From Snuella sedimenti (lineage in GTDB: Bacteria > Bacteroidota > Bacteroidia > Flavobacteriales > Flavobacteriaceae): a DNA stretch of 64,000 bases. Shown here piece by piece: positions 41,487-52,010 of this stretch (positions within the stretch are counted from its first letter, which is position 1; every line of letters starts with the position of its first letter). The stretch lies in NCBI RefSeq assembly GCF_016428595.1, contig NZ_JAELVQ010000013.1, positions 1 through 64,000 on the forward strand, read 5' to 3'. The notes beneath the pieces are model-generated. The model made no database searches and had not been told where the DNA came from. It worked only from the letters and a program-made list of their open reading frames with translations. Made by a program: the position numbers and the translations under genes.

Positions 41487-43085
41487 TTATTTGATTAAGT
41501 TGAATGAAAGTTTTCGTTTGACATTTTTACCACTTGTAGGAACAACCAAATGTCCCGCTCTTGAGTTTTCAATTTCCTCAATAATAACCCCTTCTATTTC
41601 TGGAGTCAATTGCATGGTATTTTTATTAAGCCTACTTAAATCTGACACATAAATGCGGGTAGGTGCGTTTATTGTTTCTCTTTCTTCCCAAGTACAATTG
41701 AAGACTCCAGACTCATAATCAAAACTATAGTGCTCCAAAATCCCCGAAGTTTCAACAGGATATGGTTTCTGTAATACTTCTAGAAAAGAGGCTTCCAATA
41801 AAAATTTTCCATAAGCCCAAAAAGCATCGCTAAACCCATGCCTGCTAAACTGGTTGAGCAAAAAGTTTGCCGTTGGAATCAAATCTGGAGATTTTCCGTG
41901 CAAGGCTCCCCATTCGCCTATTAACACGGGGACGTCTAACCGCCGACCTGTTTCTGCTATGCGTTCAAAAATGAGTTCCACGCGATCGTTGCTCCCTAGG
42001 GTAAGCGCGTCGGAATCGACCACTAAGTCATACCCATGTGCGGCATAGGCCACCAAAGGGTCTTTTTTTCCTTGCCCATCAACAATTTCCCCAAGTGCAC
42101 CCACCAATCCCATGTTGGTAAAATAACTGTGCTCCGTGAAGATGATATGGTTTTTATTAACCTTACGGATCTCGTCCCTTGCTCTTTGGTAAAATGCCGT
42201 TAGTGTCCCGCTTTCAAAATTGGCATTGACCTCATAGATAACGTCCAGCCATTTTTTATAGGTTTCCTTATCCGATAGTGATTCCAAAACCTTCATTTTG
42301 TCACTATTCCATAAATGCATAACTTCTTCTAATGAAGGTGGTGCTTCTCCTGATTGTTCTGCCATTACTTTGGCATAAGACTCTAACAGTAAAGGTGTAA
42401 TTTTATTGGCCTCAGACCCCATAAACGGCTCGTTCATCACATCGAATCCAATCACCTTTGTATGGTCTTTGTAACGTTCTGCCAAAAACTTCCACAAGTT
42501 CAAATAATGGTCCTGGATTCCCACGCCATCAGGGGCAGGGGCATTGGCCCAAAAATTATCGAAAGCAGTCTGAACCGCGGGGCTAATTAAATAGGCCTCA
42601 CTCCAAACATCACCGGTAAGATGCGGCTGATCATTTGTTATTGTTGCCCAGGAGGGTGCACCGTCACTAAAATCGACACTGTACAAATCTTGGTGCATGT
42701 CCAGAAAAACATACAGGTCGTTATCGGTTGCCCACTGGACCATTGTATCTATCCCTTTAAGGTACTCTTGATTATAGACACCAGGTTCTGGCTCCAGACC
42801 ATCCCAGATAATACCCAATCTAATAACGTTAAAGCCCCATTCCTTGAACATCTTAAACGCTTCTGGAGAAATATGCCCAAGGTAATTTGTTTTTGGGTCC
42901 TTATTTATCACGCTTATACCATGCAATGTCAAAGTCCTTCCCAAAGCGTCAATAAATTGCCTCCCTTCTATAGAGACATACTTATCATTACGATGTAGAA
43001 CATCTTTTTCATGATTCTTACACTTTATTGAAAAAGTGATAACAATTAAAAATCCAACTAAGCCTAATATTCTCATTGTATTCAT
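41487..43085 (-). CDS. GH5 enzyme of endoglycoceramidase type
   Basis: The 532-aa exported protein is probably a lipoprotein: Cys22 follows a hydrophobic stretch, but the -1 residue is Lys, so the lipobox is not typical. TIM barrel catalytic residues are E219 (DVMNEPF, acid/base) and E391 (LIGEWGA, nucleophile). H-G-I-S, RLGIIWDGLEPEPG and the AAHGYD segment match endoglycoceramidase/EGC-type GH5 enzymes rather than cellulases. A C-terminal beta domain follows (about 440-525). It would cleave an internal bond, for example glycan-ceramide or a terminal disaccharide. It heads an operon with a 165-bp gap after the GH89 gene. Confidence 0.82.
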   Translation of the reverse strand: MNTMRILGLVGFLIVITFSIKCKNHEKDVLHRNDKYVSIEGRQFIDALGRTLTLHGISVINKDPKTNYLGHISPEAFKMFKEWGFNVIRLGIIWDGLEPEPGVYNQEYLKGIDTMVQWATDNDLYVFLDMHQDLYSVDFSDGAPSWATITNDQPHLTGDVWSEAYLISPAVQTAFDNFWANAPAPDGVGIQDHYLNLWKFLAERYKDHTKVIGFDVMNEPFMGSEANKITPLLLESYAKVMAEQSGEAPPSLEEVMHLWNSDKMKVLESLSDKETYKKWLDVIYEVNANFESGTLTAFYQRARDEIRKVNKNHIIFTEHSYFTNMGLVGALGEIVDGQGKKDPLVAYAAHGYDLVVDSDALTLGSNDRVELIFERIAETGRRLDVPVLIGEWGALHGKSPDLIPTANFLLNQFSRHGFSDAFWAYGKFLLEASFLEVLQKPYPVETSGILEHYSFDYESGVFNCTWEERETINAPTRIYVSDLSRLNKNTMQLTPEIEGVIIEEIENSRAGHLVVPTSGKNVKRKLSFNLIK

Positions 43086-43250
43086 ATTTCACTGTTCAAA
43101 CGATTAACCTTATGGCCGTAAGATTATTATCTAAAATGAGCTTCTAGCTTCCTTCATATTTAATGTTCATCCATCTAACCCCAACTAAAATCCAATTACC
43201 GCTGCTAATTTATCCTTAAAAATAGCATAAATTAACTCAAACACTTTATA

Positions 43251-45416
43251 TTACTGACGCTTTGCAATAATTTCTTCAATTACATGAATAGGATTACTGA
43301 AAGGTTTTACCGAGTTTTTATAGTCTGATTTAATCCAGTTCTCTTCCCATTCAAGTATTTCAAATGTTTTATTCTCTTTTTGGGCATCTAACCATAATTG
43401 CCAGCGCTGTGCATAATAGGCTCCTATTAAACCATTCCAAGTGCGTGCTGCATATTCGTTTACACCACCTCCCCAGGTTGTGTTTAATCGCTTGGCATTA
43501 CTTTCGTAATAATTTTTCTCTACGTCGGTGTCTCCAAAGCCTCTTGCTAATGCAACCCAACTTTCCAGTTTGTGATTGGGGTGGGACGCCAATAATCTAT
43601 CCAGTTTCAACATAAGGTCTATGGCTTCCTGATAGGTTTTATACTTTATGTTTTTATCTTTTTCTATTTCGGCTTTGGTAAGCAAGTTATCTATTTTCAA
43701 CCCTATATACTGTGCTCCGAGTTCTATGGCATCATAGGTATATAAATTACTTTGCTTTATTGATTCGTTAGCCGATAAGAACAATTTAACAGCTTTTTTA
43801 AAATCTTCAGATTTATGTACGGATGGATGCGCGGAACCGGGCCTGAACTGGTATTTAAATCTCGGGTGGTCTGTAAATGTACCCAAGGCCGTTTTCCTTA
43901 AAAGTTTATATGCTTCCTTTATTTCGTTAGGATAGCTTCCATAACGTGCCAAGCAGTAGTCTTCTATCCACGTATCCAAATCTATGGATGTATCTCTCCA
44001 ACCCCAATCGGATAAGAGCTCGTAAATAATTTCATTATTCTCTATACCTTCGGGAGCGAAACCGAATCCAACCAAATTCCCTTTGTCTTTATATGCCAAT
44101 GCCTCCTTTGGTGCCGTTGCATAGAAATCCAACACACCATTTAAGGGCACTTTGCCTCCCATATTTGGAATGAAGGAATAAATCCACTGTTTTCCAAAAA
44201 AGCCTTTATACATTTCCCACGAGTAATCTATTTTCCAGAATAGGGCATTGTATTCGTTGGCCATATCAAGGATTAACAATTTATCGTCCGGAATTTTTGA
44301 CATCATGGCTTGTAACCGCTCTGGAGTCCAAAATAATTTACCGTCCTTATCCCTATGGTAAGGGAATGTCCAGCCTTGCATCACCCAAACGGCATCTGGG
44401 TTTGCTTCGGCTATGGGCTTGTAAACAATTTCGCCGTAATCGGCCAATTCTTGTTTTGCTACTTCGGGATCGTCGGATAAAGGCACGTCCATTTCATTAA
44501 AACTATCGGCCAAATAAAATTCTCCTTTACCGAATTCTTTTTCCCATTCTTCTATATACAATTTTCCTATTTTGGTAAACAGCTCACTTTTGGGAGATAA
44601 TATCTGTACTTTTTCATTAAAACCTCCCCATCCCAACTCTCGTAATTCTTCGTTAGGGTACAAACGTTCTATAGCTTTGGGCACAAAGCCTGCAAAGGCA
44701 TGTATTATAGGGTGCATACCCAACGACTCCATCCTGTCTTGCATTTTATGGGCCAGTTCTATTTGCTTATCGAAAAAGGAGCTTGGCGGTGGGCCATCCC
44801 AACTGCCTATGTTGCCCATTCTATTCCAAGGGAAATGTGCGGGGCCAGAAAAATAATCAAGGGCTTCTTTATCTGTCAATCCTAATTTTTTAAATGTTCT
44901 TAACAAAATAGCTTCATGTGCTCCTGCTATTAAAGGCATGTTCATGCCGTGCATGGCCATCCAATCAATTTCTTTCTCCCAACGGCGCCAATCCCAATAT
45001 GGTGTGGTGTAACCATGGGTTACCGTGTTCAAATAGTAACGGTACTTAAAGGGTGTGCTTACTTTTTTTTCGTACTTGGGAAGTTGTGAAGGTATATTAA
45101 TGCGATTACCCGACCAGCTAATAATTGAATGTGCGGCATTTCTTAAATAATCGTAAGCTCCCCTTGTGAGTGCTATTGCAGAGTTTCCTGTTATTATAGC
45201 TTTATTGTCCTTTACAGAGATTTCATAGGTATCCAATGCATCGCTCTCTTCAAATTTTAAAACAAACTTGGATGCATGTTCCTGTCCTAAAGTTCTTTGT
45301 AAAACATCATAGGCAGTCGTTTCTTCAAACAATTGAGCATTTGTAGGCTTATTACAAGCTGTTAACAATATTAATAATACCCCTACTTTCGTTATATTCT
45401 TTTTAAATGATTTCAT
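43251..45416 (-). CDS. GH89 alpha-N-acetylglucosaminidase (first copy)
   Basis: The 721-aa lipoprotein (lipobox LLTAC, Cys21) has the three-domain NAGLU layout: N-terminal domain (about 25-115), TIM barrel with WDWRRWEKEIDWMAMHG and HRMGNI-like NRMGNI, and a C-terminal all-alpha domain. The catalytic pair matches human NAGLU: E308 (SFNE) and E456 (FAPEG). It removes terminal alpha-linked GlcNAc. It is followed by the GH5 gene after 165 bp and preceded by a terminator-like hairpin 167 bp upstream, so it may begin a separate transcript. Confidence 0.93.
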   Translation of the reverse strand: MKSFKKNITKVGVLLILLTACNKPTNAQLFEETTAYDVLQRTLGQEHASKFVLKFEESDALDTYEISVKDNKAIITGNSAIALTRGAYDYLRNAAHSIISWSGNRINIPSQLPKYEKKVSTPFKYRYYLNTVTHGYTTPYWDWRRWEKEIDWMAMHGMNMPLIAGAHEAILLRTFKKLGLTDKEALDYFSGPAHFPWNRMGNIGSWDGPPPSSFFDKQIELAHKMQDRMESLGMHPIIHAFAGFVPKAIERLYPNEELRELGWGGFNEKVQILSPKSELFTKIGKLYIEEWEKEFGKGEFYLADSFNEMDVPLSDDPEVAKQELADYGEIVYKPIAEANPDAVWVMQGWTFPYHRDKDGKLFWTPERLQAMMSKIPDDKLLILDMANEYNALFWKIDYSWEMYKGFFGKQWIYSFIPNMGGKVPLNGVLDFYATAPKEALAYKDKGNLVGFGFAPEGIENNEIIYELLSDWGWRDTSIDLDTWIEDYCLARYGSYPNEIKEAYKLLRKTALGTFTDHPRFKYQFRPGSAHPSVHKSEDFKKAVKLFLSANESIKQSNLYTYDAIELGAQYIGLKIDNLLTKAEIEKDKNIKYKTYQEAIDLMLKLDRLLASHPNHKLESWVALARGFGDTDVEKNYYESNAKRLNTTWGGGVNEYAARTWNGLIGAYYAQRWQLWLDAQKENKTFEILEWEENWIKSDYKNSVKPFSNPIHVIEEIIAKRQ

Positions 45417-45583
45417 CTTTAAAACTTCTTATAAAGTAAAATATTTTCATATATAAATAATCAATTTATTTATAAACAAAAATACAATAATTATTGGTTT
45501 GCCATAACAATAAACAATCTATAAAACTATTTTTTAGAGTTATTAATATCTAAATAATAACAGCCTAATTGTAAAAATAAATA

Positions 45584-45640
45584 CAAAAGCCCCGTCATCA
45601 AAAAACTACTCAAAACTAACTTTTTGACGCGAGGCTTTTT
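45584..45640. terminator. Long hairpin terminator after SusD of PUL 2
   Basis: Arms AAAAGCC..CGTC..CAAAAA (45585-45604) and TTTTTGACG..GGCTTTT (45621-45639) pair through most of a roughly 18-bp stem with U-runs on both strands. It lies 26 bp past the SusD stop and would stop or attenuate transcription into the enzyme block. Confidence 0.65.
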
Positions 45641-45666
45641 CAATATATCAATTTATTTTATGGTTC

Positions 45667-47202
45667 CTAGTATCCTGAATTTTGAGTTAAATTAGGATTG
45701 TTAATCAATTCAAAATCAGGTATTGGCCAAGTGTAATCTCTTGGAGCAGTAAATACTCTATTTTCTAGAGAGACAACGGCTTCTGCTGGTTGGTTCATAG
45801 TTGTTTCCAATAATCTCCATCTATGATAATCGTAATAAAGAATCCCTTCAGCAGCCAATTCAACAATTCTTTCACGTTTAATAATCTCTCTAAAGCTTTC
45901 TTTTGTAAGACCGGATAAGGCTATTGGAGGTACAACAATATCGGATCCATCAGAAGCTGCTCCTAGTCCACCTCTTGTTCTTAAATCATTCACCATATCC
46001 AATAGTTCTTGAGATGGGCCGTTAACCTCGTTCATAGCTTCTACATAATTAAGCATCACTTCACCCAACCTAAACACAATCCAATCGTTGTGGCTTTGTT
46101 GTTCTTGGGTTTCATCTGGATTGATCCACTTTCTAAAATTAAACCAAGTGCCGTTGTTAACAAACATAGCGCCTTCATAATCTATATCTTCATTCCAATT
46201 GAATATGGATTGGTTTAATCTTGGGTCCCTGTTATCGAATGGATTATTCTCGTCATAGATTAAACTTGTTGATATATCCTCTCCATTAATATCTGGATAT
46301 CTGTCTACAAGAGCTCTAGTTGGTGTAAAAATGGACCATGATGCATGAAAACTAATTGGCCCCAACCATTGTCCTAAAGAATGATATCTTCCAGGAAGAT
46401 CTGCATTTACTCTTGCCAGAATAATTTCTGAATTGCCTTCACCCTCGGGTCTAAACAGTTCTGTATAATTATCATGAAGGCTAAAACCACCTCCCATAAT
46501 TTGATTGGCCAGATTTGCACTTTCGGTAAGCATACTGCTATCGGTTGCCAAAGTGCCTTCATATAAAAGGATCCTCGATTTCAATGCCATGGCTGCCCAT
46601 TTGGTAATTCTGCCATACTCAGGGGTGTAACCAGACGAAGATAACTCTGTTATGGTTTGGTCCAATTCGGATAATACAAAATCCAATACGGTAGCTCTAG
46701 AGCTTGGTTCAACCTGACCTTCGTCAACCCCCAATACGCGATCTACCAGTGGTACATTACCAAATTGGTATAATAATTTATAGTGTGCCCAAGCCCTAAA
46801 AAAGCGAACCTGTCCTTTATACTTTGCCAATGTTGATTCTGACAGACCGGCTTTGCCTACATTATCCAAAAACCAATTGGCATCTCTTATCGTAGCATAT
46901 TGTCCTGTCCATAAACTATTTACTAACGAAGAACCTGGATTAATTCCTCCAGTTGATATCTCGATAGACGGGCCACTTTGGCTAAATACAATCTCAGTTA
47001 ATGCATCCCATTCAATCTGTCCTACATTGTCTAAAGAAAAATAAAGCGCATTTGCAGCCTGACTAACTTCCTCCTCGCTTGTCCAAAATGCATCCTCTGC
47101 TAATGCCGTAACAGGAAGTTTTGTAATATCCTCTTCCGAACAACTTTGTAATATGCCTAAAGCAAAAATTACTAAGCAAATTGTTTTTATATATTTTTTC
47201 AT
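45667..47202 (-). CDS. susD-like: SusD/RagB-family lipoprotein (PUL 2)
   Basis: The 511-aa protein has a lipobox LQSC, then the SusD N-terminus EEDITKLPVTALAEDAFW. The conserved C-terminal region IKRERIVELAAEGILYYDYHRWR and end TWPIPDFELINNPNLTQNSGY are present. It works as the lid of the adjacent SusC and recognises the imported oligosaccharide. Its start is 13 bp after the SusC stop. Divergence from the PUL 1 SusD suggests a different ligand. Confidence 0.96.
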   Translation of the reverse strand: MKKYIKTICLVIFALGILQSCSEEDITKLPVTALAEDAFWTSEEEVSQAANALYFSLDNVGQIEWDALTEIVFSQSGPSIEISTGGINPGSSLVNSLWTGQYATIRDANWFLDNVGKAGLSESTLAKYKGQVRFFRAWAHYKLLYQFGNVPLVDRVLGVDEGQVEPSSRATVLDFVLSELDQTITELSSSGYTPEYGRITKWAAMALKSRILLYEGTLATDSSMLTESANLANQIMGGGFSLHDNYTELFRPEGEGNSEIILARVNADLPGRYHSLGQWLGPISFHASWSIFTPTRALVDRYPDINGEDISTSLIYDENNPFDNRDPRLNQSIFNWNEDIDYEGAMFVNNGTWFNFRKWINPDETQEQQSHNDWIVFRLGEVMLNYVEAMNEVNGPSQELLDMVNDLRTRGGLGAASDGSDIVVPPIALSGLTKESFREIIKRERIVELAAEGILYYDYHRWRLLETTMNQPAEAVVSLENRVFTAPRDYTWPIPDFELINNPNLTQNSGY

Positions 47203-47215
47203 AATTATTGTCTTT

Positions 47216-50200
47216 TTAGAAATTAATATTTACTCCCAATGTAAAGGTTTTCAATGGTGGAACTACCAAACCATTACCTCCAGTCTCAGGGTCAAACCCT
47301 GGTCTGAAATCAGATATCGTCAACAAATTAGTACCTGTAAAATACAGTCGTGCCTTATCAATGTACTTATTGTCATTAATTGGTAGTGTATACCCTAACT
47401 GGAGATTCTTTAATCTGAAGTAATTCGATTTAAAAGTCCAATAACTGGATGTTGTATAAAAGTTTTGGAAATAGGTTTGCTGTGCAAATAGCAACAATCT
47501 TGGATAAGTACCATTCGTATTATCTGCACTCCAAGCATCGTTGGCTTCTTCCGGAATCCATCCTGAATTTCCAAATAAATCATTAGCTCTATGTTCTTTA
47601 GATTTCCCTGTTCCTTGGAAAAACAATTGTAAGTCGAAACGCTTCCATTCTGCGTTTAAGTTAATACCATAAGTTATTTTTGGTAGCGTTTCTGCAATGG
47701 CAACATTGTCTTCAAAATTCAATTTACCATCTCCATTTTGATCTACATATTTAATATCTCCCATAGTGGTATTAGGACTTACACCAGACGTTATTTCTGC
47801 TTTATAAGCATCTACCTCTGCTTGTGAAGACAAAATACCATCGGCCACATACCCATAAACGGTACCTAATGCATCTCCTACTCGGTAAGATGTACTAAAT
47901 TCGGAAAATGCATCTGTTAGTTCTGTTATCTTATTGGTATTATAAGTTCCATTGATTGAGATACCATATTTAAAACCATTGGATAATGTATTGCTATGAT
48001 TTAATATTAATTCGAACCCTTTATTTTGAACATTACCGGCATTAATGGCTGGCCCTCCTCTAAATGTTCCAACGGTACCTGGAACAGGACTACCCAAAAG
48101 GATATCTTTTGTTTCTTTAATATAATAATCTAAAGAGCCAGATAGCAATCCATGATTTAATGAAAAGTCCAGACCAAAATTGGTTGTGTTAGTGGTTTCC
48201 CATTTTAAATCCCTAAAAGGCACGCCTCCTTCTGCTGCTGTTGGAACAACGGTATCGCCCATTCCAAAAATATAAGTACCAAAAGCTATATTAGAAAAGT
48301 AACTACCTGATACTCTATTGTTACCTGTTGTACCATAAGACGCTCTAAATTTAAGACGGTCAATAATGTTTGAGCTAAAGAAATCCTCTTTGTCGATAGC
48401 CCAACCTAATGAAGCTGAAGGAAAAAATCCGTACCTGTTTTCAGGTGCAAATATTGATGATCCGTCATAACGTCCCGTTAGTTCAATAAAGTACTTTTCG
48501 TCGTAATTATAGTTTATTCTACCAACAGCTGATTGCAATGCATTTTCAGTAGTATTACTGCTTAATCCTGTGATATCGTCTGTATCCCCTGAGTTAGGTG
48601 CGCTAAACTCCGTTAATAAATTGTCAAACTGGAAATTTCTCCGTCCTGCACTGATAAAGGAATCTTCATTAAATTGTAAATCCCATCCTGCCAAAACACC
48701 AATATTGTGCTTATCGATAGACTTATCATAACTTAAAAATGTTTGGGCATTGTATTGGTTATTATCACGCCATGTTTGACCAAGGCTGTTGATGTCTGAA
48801 AACCATGGTGGCCCACCTGTGGTAGAACGCTTGTAGATACTTGAAACTGATTTACTAGTACCGGAAATTAAAGAATAACGACCAATTAACTTAAGACCAT
48901 CTATGATCTCCCAAGTTAAATTCGTATTTGCAGTAAACGCTTTGCTTTTGGTATTGGACGTACCAGCTTCCAACTCCCACATCACGTTCCAAAAGCCCCT
49001 TCCATAAGATCCTGCCTGATTAAAAAACTCAAATTCGCCATCAGCATTTCTCACCGGTAAAAAAGGTGCGGTAGAGTTCATATGCTGATAAATATTATCA
49101 AGACCCGCATTTACATTAGGTGCTGTATTGTTGGACATCACATAGCTTAAATTAACATCCAAATCGATGTTATCCCGCAACTTAGTCTTTAAATTGGATC
49201 TTAAACTGTATTGTTTTCTATCTATGCCCGACTTTACAATCCCATCGGCATTTCTATAACCTAAAGAAAAATAATAGGATGATTTTTCACTCCCTCCTGT
49301 TGCACTTAAGAAATATCGTTGGGTAATTTCGGTCTTTAGAAACTCCTTCTTCCAATCGGTATCTGGATAGGCCGGATCGCTTCCTGATTCAAACTTGGCA
49401 ATATCTTCAGCGGTGAATAAGGGTTGTCCGCCAGAATTCACAGAAGCCTCATTCATAATATTGGCCGATTGTATTGAATTGGCTGATTTTTGAGTAGTCG
49501 TTAAGTCACTAAAGCTTACAAAGCTTTCAAAATTAAATGTGGGCTTTTTGTTTTTCCCTGATTTTGTCTCTACTATAACTACACCAGCTGCTGCCCTAGA
49601 TCCATAAATTGCAGAGGCAGCTCCATCTTTTAACACCGAAATTGCTGCAATATCATTAGGATCGACAGAAAGTAAATCCTGCGGAACGCCGTCTACAATA
49701 AATAACGGAGAATTGTTACCTATGGTTGTAGCCCCCCTTACCTGAAGAGACAGCCCCTGATTATAACCTGCATCGCGTATATATAAACCTGGTGTACGGC
49801 CTTGTAATGCAGCTGCAATATTGGAGGTTGTAACATTTCCCAACTCTTCAATATCTACAGATGTTATGGCTGAAGTCACACTTGTTATTTTTTGTTTACC
49901 GTAACCTACCAAAACAACTTCTTGAAGTGCACTTACATCTTCAGCCAATTGGATGTTGATGTTTGTTTGATTGGCAACAGATATCTCCTGGGTTGCAAAA
50001 CCGACATAAGAAATTACCAATACAGCATCACTTGAAGCAACCTCTATAGAGAACTTTCCATCGAAATCGGTTTGGGTTCCATTGGTTGTTCCTTTTTCTA
50101 AGATGGTAGCCCCAGGTAAGGGTTGCCCATTGGTATCTTTGATGGTACCGCTAACTTGAATTTGCTGAAGTTCTATTAATGAATCATCATTGTTGCTTAC

Positions 50201-50581
50201 TTTAGGGTCAACAAGGTGTTCATTTCTCTTAATTATTATTTGTTTTTTTAAAACTTTATATTCAATATTAGAGCCTTCAAACAATCTATCTAAAATAGAG
50301 GACACCCTTTCGTTCTTAGCTTTAACAGAAACAACTTTTTTATAGTTTATATGCTCATAGTCGTATAAAAACTTAAACTCTGTTAAAGATTCAATCTTAT
50401 CTAAGACTTTTTCCAAACTTACACCATTAAGTTCCATAGTAATCTTAGTTCTTTGACTATAGGACTCATTAGCCTGAAGTTGAAATAAAGAAACTATTAA
50501 AAAGAGTGTGGTTAGTTTCATTTTTAAGTCAAATTTTAATGGAAAAGAAATATACTTCCTTAACCTAAGTACTTTTTTCAT
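47216..50581 (-). CDS. susC-like: SusC/RagA TonB-dependent transporter with STN domain (PUL 2)
   Basis: The 1121-aa protein has an extended signal region with MKLTTLFLIVSLFQLQA. STN domain is at about 45-120, carboxypeptidase-regulatory domain about 140-215, plug with LVGYGKQKITSVTSAI and SVLKDGAASAIYGSRAAAGV, then barrel with C-terminal Phe. STN indicates signalling to the FecR encoded upstream. It is paralogous to the PUL 1 transporter (shared plug and linker motifs) but the barrels differ, so the two probably import different oligosaccharides. Confidence 0.96.
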   Translation of the reverse strand: MKKVLRLRKYISFPLKFDLKMKLTTLFLIVSLFQLQANESYSQRTKITMELNGVSLEKVLDKIESLTEFKFLYDYEHINYKKVVSVKAKNERVSSILDRLFEGSNIEYKVLKKQIIIKRNEHLVDPKVSNNDDSLIELQQIQVSGTIKDTNGQPLPGATILEKGTTNGTQTDFDGKFSIEVASSDAVLVISYVGFATQEISVANQTNINIQLAEDVSALQEVVLVGYGKQKITSVTSAITSVDIEELGNVTTSNIAAALQGRTPGLYIRDAGYNQGLSLQVRGATTIGNNSPLFIVDGVPQDLLSVDPNDIAAISVLKDGAASAIYGSRAAAGVVIVETKSGKNKKPTFNFESFVSFSDLTTTQKSANSIQSANIMNEASVNSGGQPLFTAEDIAKFESGSDPAYPDTDWKKEFLKTEITQRYFLSATGGSEKSSYYFSLGYRNADGIVKSGIDRKQYSLRSNLKTKLRDNIDLDVNLSYVMSNNTAPNVNAGLDNIYQHMNSTAPFLPVRNADGEFEFFNQAGSYGRGFWNVMWELEAGTSNTKSKAFTANTNLTWEIIDGLKLIGRYSLISGTSKSVSSIYKRSTTGGPPWFSDINSLGQTWRDNNQYNAQTFLSYDKSIDKHNIGVLAGWDLQFNEDSFISAGRRNFQFDNLLTEFSAPNSGDTDDITGLSSNTTENALQSAVGRINYNYDEKYFIELTGRYDGSSIFAPENRYGFFPSASLGWAIDKEDFFSSNIIDRLKFRASYGTTGNNRVSGSYFSNIAFGTYIFGMGDTVVPTAAEGGVPFRDLKWETTNTTNFGLDFSLNHGLLSGSLDYYIKETKDILLGSPVPGTVGTFRGGPAINAGNVQNKGFELILNHSNTLSNGFKYGISINGTYNTNKITELTDAFSEFSTSYRVGDALGTVYGYVADGILSSQAEVDAYKAEITSGVSPNTTMGDIKYVDQNGDGKLNFEDNVAIAETLPKITYGINLNAEWKRFDLQLFFQGTGKSKEHRANDLFGNSGWIPEEANDAWSADNTNGTYPRLLLFAQQTYFQNFYTTSSYWTFKSNYFRLKNLQLGYTLPINDNKYIDKARLYFTGTNLLTISDFRPGFDPETGGNGLVVPPLKTFTLGVNINF

Positions 50582-50625
50582 ATTTTTGTTTTGTTTAGGT
50601 GGTTAATAATTTTAATCACTATAAT

Positions 50626-50658
50626 AAATCGGAAGATGTTCGCTGCATCTTTCGATTT
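50626..50658. terminator. Hairpin in the fecR-susC gap of PUL 2 (terminator or leader structure)
   Basis: AAATCGGAAGATG and CATCTTTCGATTT pair over 13 bp with one mismatch and a 7-nt loop. In the gene direction the stem is followed by ATTATA-rich DNA, and a T-run lies on the opposite strand. Position and one-mismatch design mirror the PUL 1 hairpin. Confidence 0.5.
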
Positions 50659-50741
50659 TTCTTTTTCAACTGCCTAAAGCAGTGAATAATTCATTGTTTT
50701 TCTATAGAGTATTTTAATTTAAACCATAGGCATATCTATTT

Positions 50742-51860
50742 TTAATTAATTATTATTTTATTATCTGAAATGGTATAATCTATTCCATAATATTCCCTAA
50801 ATGCATCAAACACTTCTTGAATGGTTTCAATATCGAAACTAGCCGCAAGGATTCTTTTTCCTAATTCAGAATCGTTATTTACAATTGAAACATTATAATA
50901 TCGTTCTAATTTTTTTATAACATTATCAAAGCTAATATGTCTAAAAATTATACGGCCATCAATCCATGCCGTATGCATCCCTATGTCTGCTTCTTCCACA
51001 ACCATGCTCTTTGTTGTTTTATCCCAAGAAGCCAAAAAGCCTGGTTTCAAATTCGTTCTTGAAGAAGATGGTTTATCAAAAATGCTTACAGCCCCTTCTA
51101 CCAACACCGTATTTATCTTGTCATCTTCTGGAAAAGAGGAAATATTGAATTGTGTACCCAATACTTGTACATCAATATCGTTAGCAGTAACAACAAATGG
51201 GTGTTCGCTATCCTTAACCACATTAAAATACATTTCGCCTTCAATAAATACTTGTCGCTTTTGTCCTTTAATAAAATTGATAGGATATTTTAGGGAAGAC
51301 CCTGCATTAATATTTACAAGAGTACCATCGGACAACTTTACCTGAAATCGCTTTCCGTAGGGCACTTTCAACGTATTATAAACTAATTTTTCTGTTGTAA
51401 CACTATTGTTGTCGTAGATTAATTGATTTCCCTTTTGAACTCCTATAACGTTACCCTGTTCATCTCTTATTTGCCTTGTACCACCTTCATTTATAACTTC
51501 TATCATGCCACTCTCAAGCTGAAGTGTAATTGTCTCTTCCGATATAATAAGTTGTTCGTTAGGTTTTGTAAAAGTACCTTGTCGATATAAATAGGCAAGC
51601 CCTAAAAAAACCACAAAAATTGCAGCATACTTAAAATAAGGGTCAAAAGAGTGGCTTCTTTTCTTTTTATTAATCTTAGCATCTATTTTTAACCAGGAGC
51701 TTTTCTCGAATGCCTTCTTACTTCCAACAATAGCCTTTGGCCATTTTCCATGTATATCTTGATAAGACTCTAAAAATGCCTCTAACAATTTACGCTCTTT
51801 GTCTGAACACTCATTGTTAACATACTTTGCAAAAAGCTTTTTTGCTTGTTTTTTATTCAT
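50742..51860 (-). CDS. fecR-like: FecR-family anti-sigma factor (PUL 2)
   Basis: The 372-aa protein has an N-terminal helical sigma-binding part (about 1-70), one transmembrane helix (about 73-92, KYAAIFVVFLGLAYLY), a FecR domain with DGTLVNINAGSSLKYP and a C-terminal DUF4974/STN-like domain ending in IDYTISDNKIIIN. It would bind the ECF sigma encoded upstream until the SusC signal arrives. Gaps to neighbours are 150 and 160 bp, not tightly coupled. Confidence 0.93.
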   Translation of the reverse strand: MNKKQAKKLFAKYVNNECSDKERKLLEAFLESYQDIHGKWPKAIVGSKKAFEKSSWLKIDAKINKKKRSHSFDPYFKYAAIFVVFLGLAYLYRQGTFTKPNEQLIISEETITLQLESGMIEVINEGGTRQIRDEQGNVIGVQKGNQLIYDNNSVTTEKLVYNTLKVPYGKRFQVKLSDGTLVNINAGSSLKYPINFIKGQKRQVFIEGEMYFNVVKDSEHPFVVTANDIDVQVLGTQFNISSFPEDDKINTVLVEGAVSIFDKPSSSRTNLKPGFLASWDKTTKSMVVEEADIGMHTAWIDGRIIFRHISFDNVIKKLERYYNVSIVNNDSELGKRILAASFDIETIQEVFDAFREYYGIDYTISDNKIIIN

Positions 51861-52010
51861 TTTGGGTTATATTTTATATGTGATACCCATACTTCTCATT
51901 ATTAAGTAACAAAAAAGACCTAATGGTACACGTCAAAAATGTTTTTTTTCACATGTAGTTACTTTAAAACACTAAATGCAGAACACAATTAACCACCAAT
52001 ATTTTGATAA

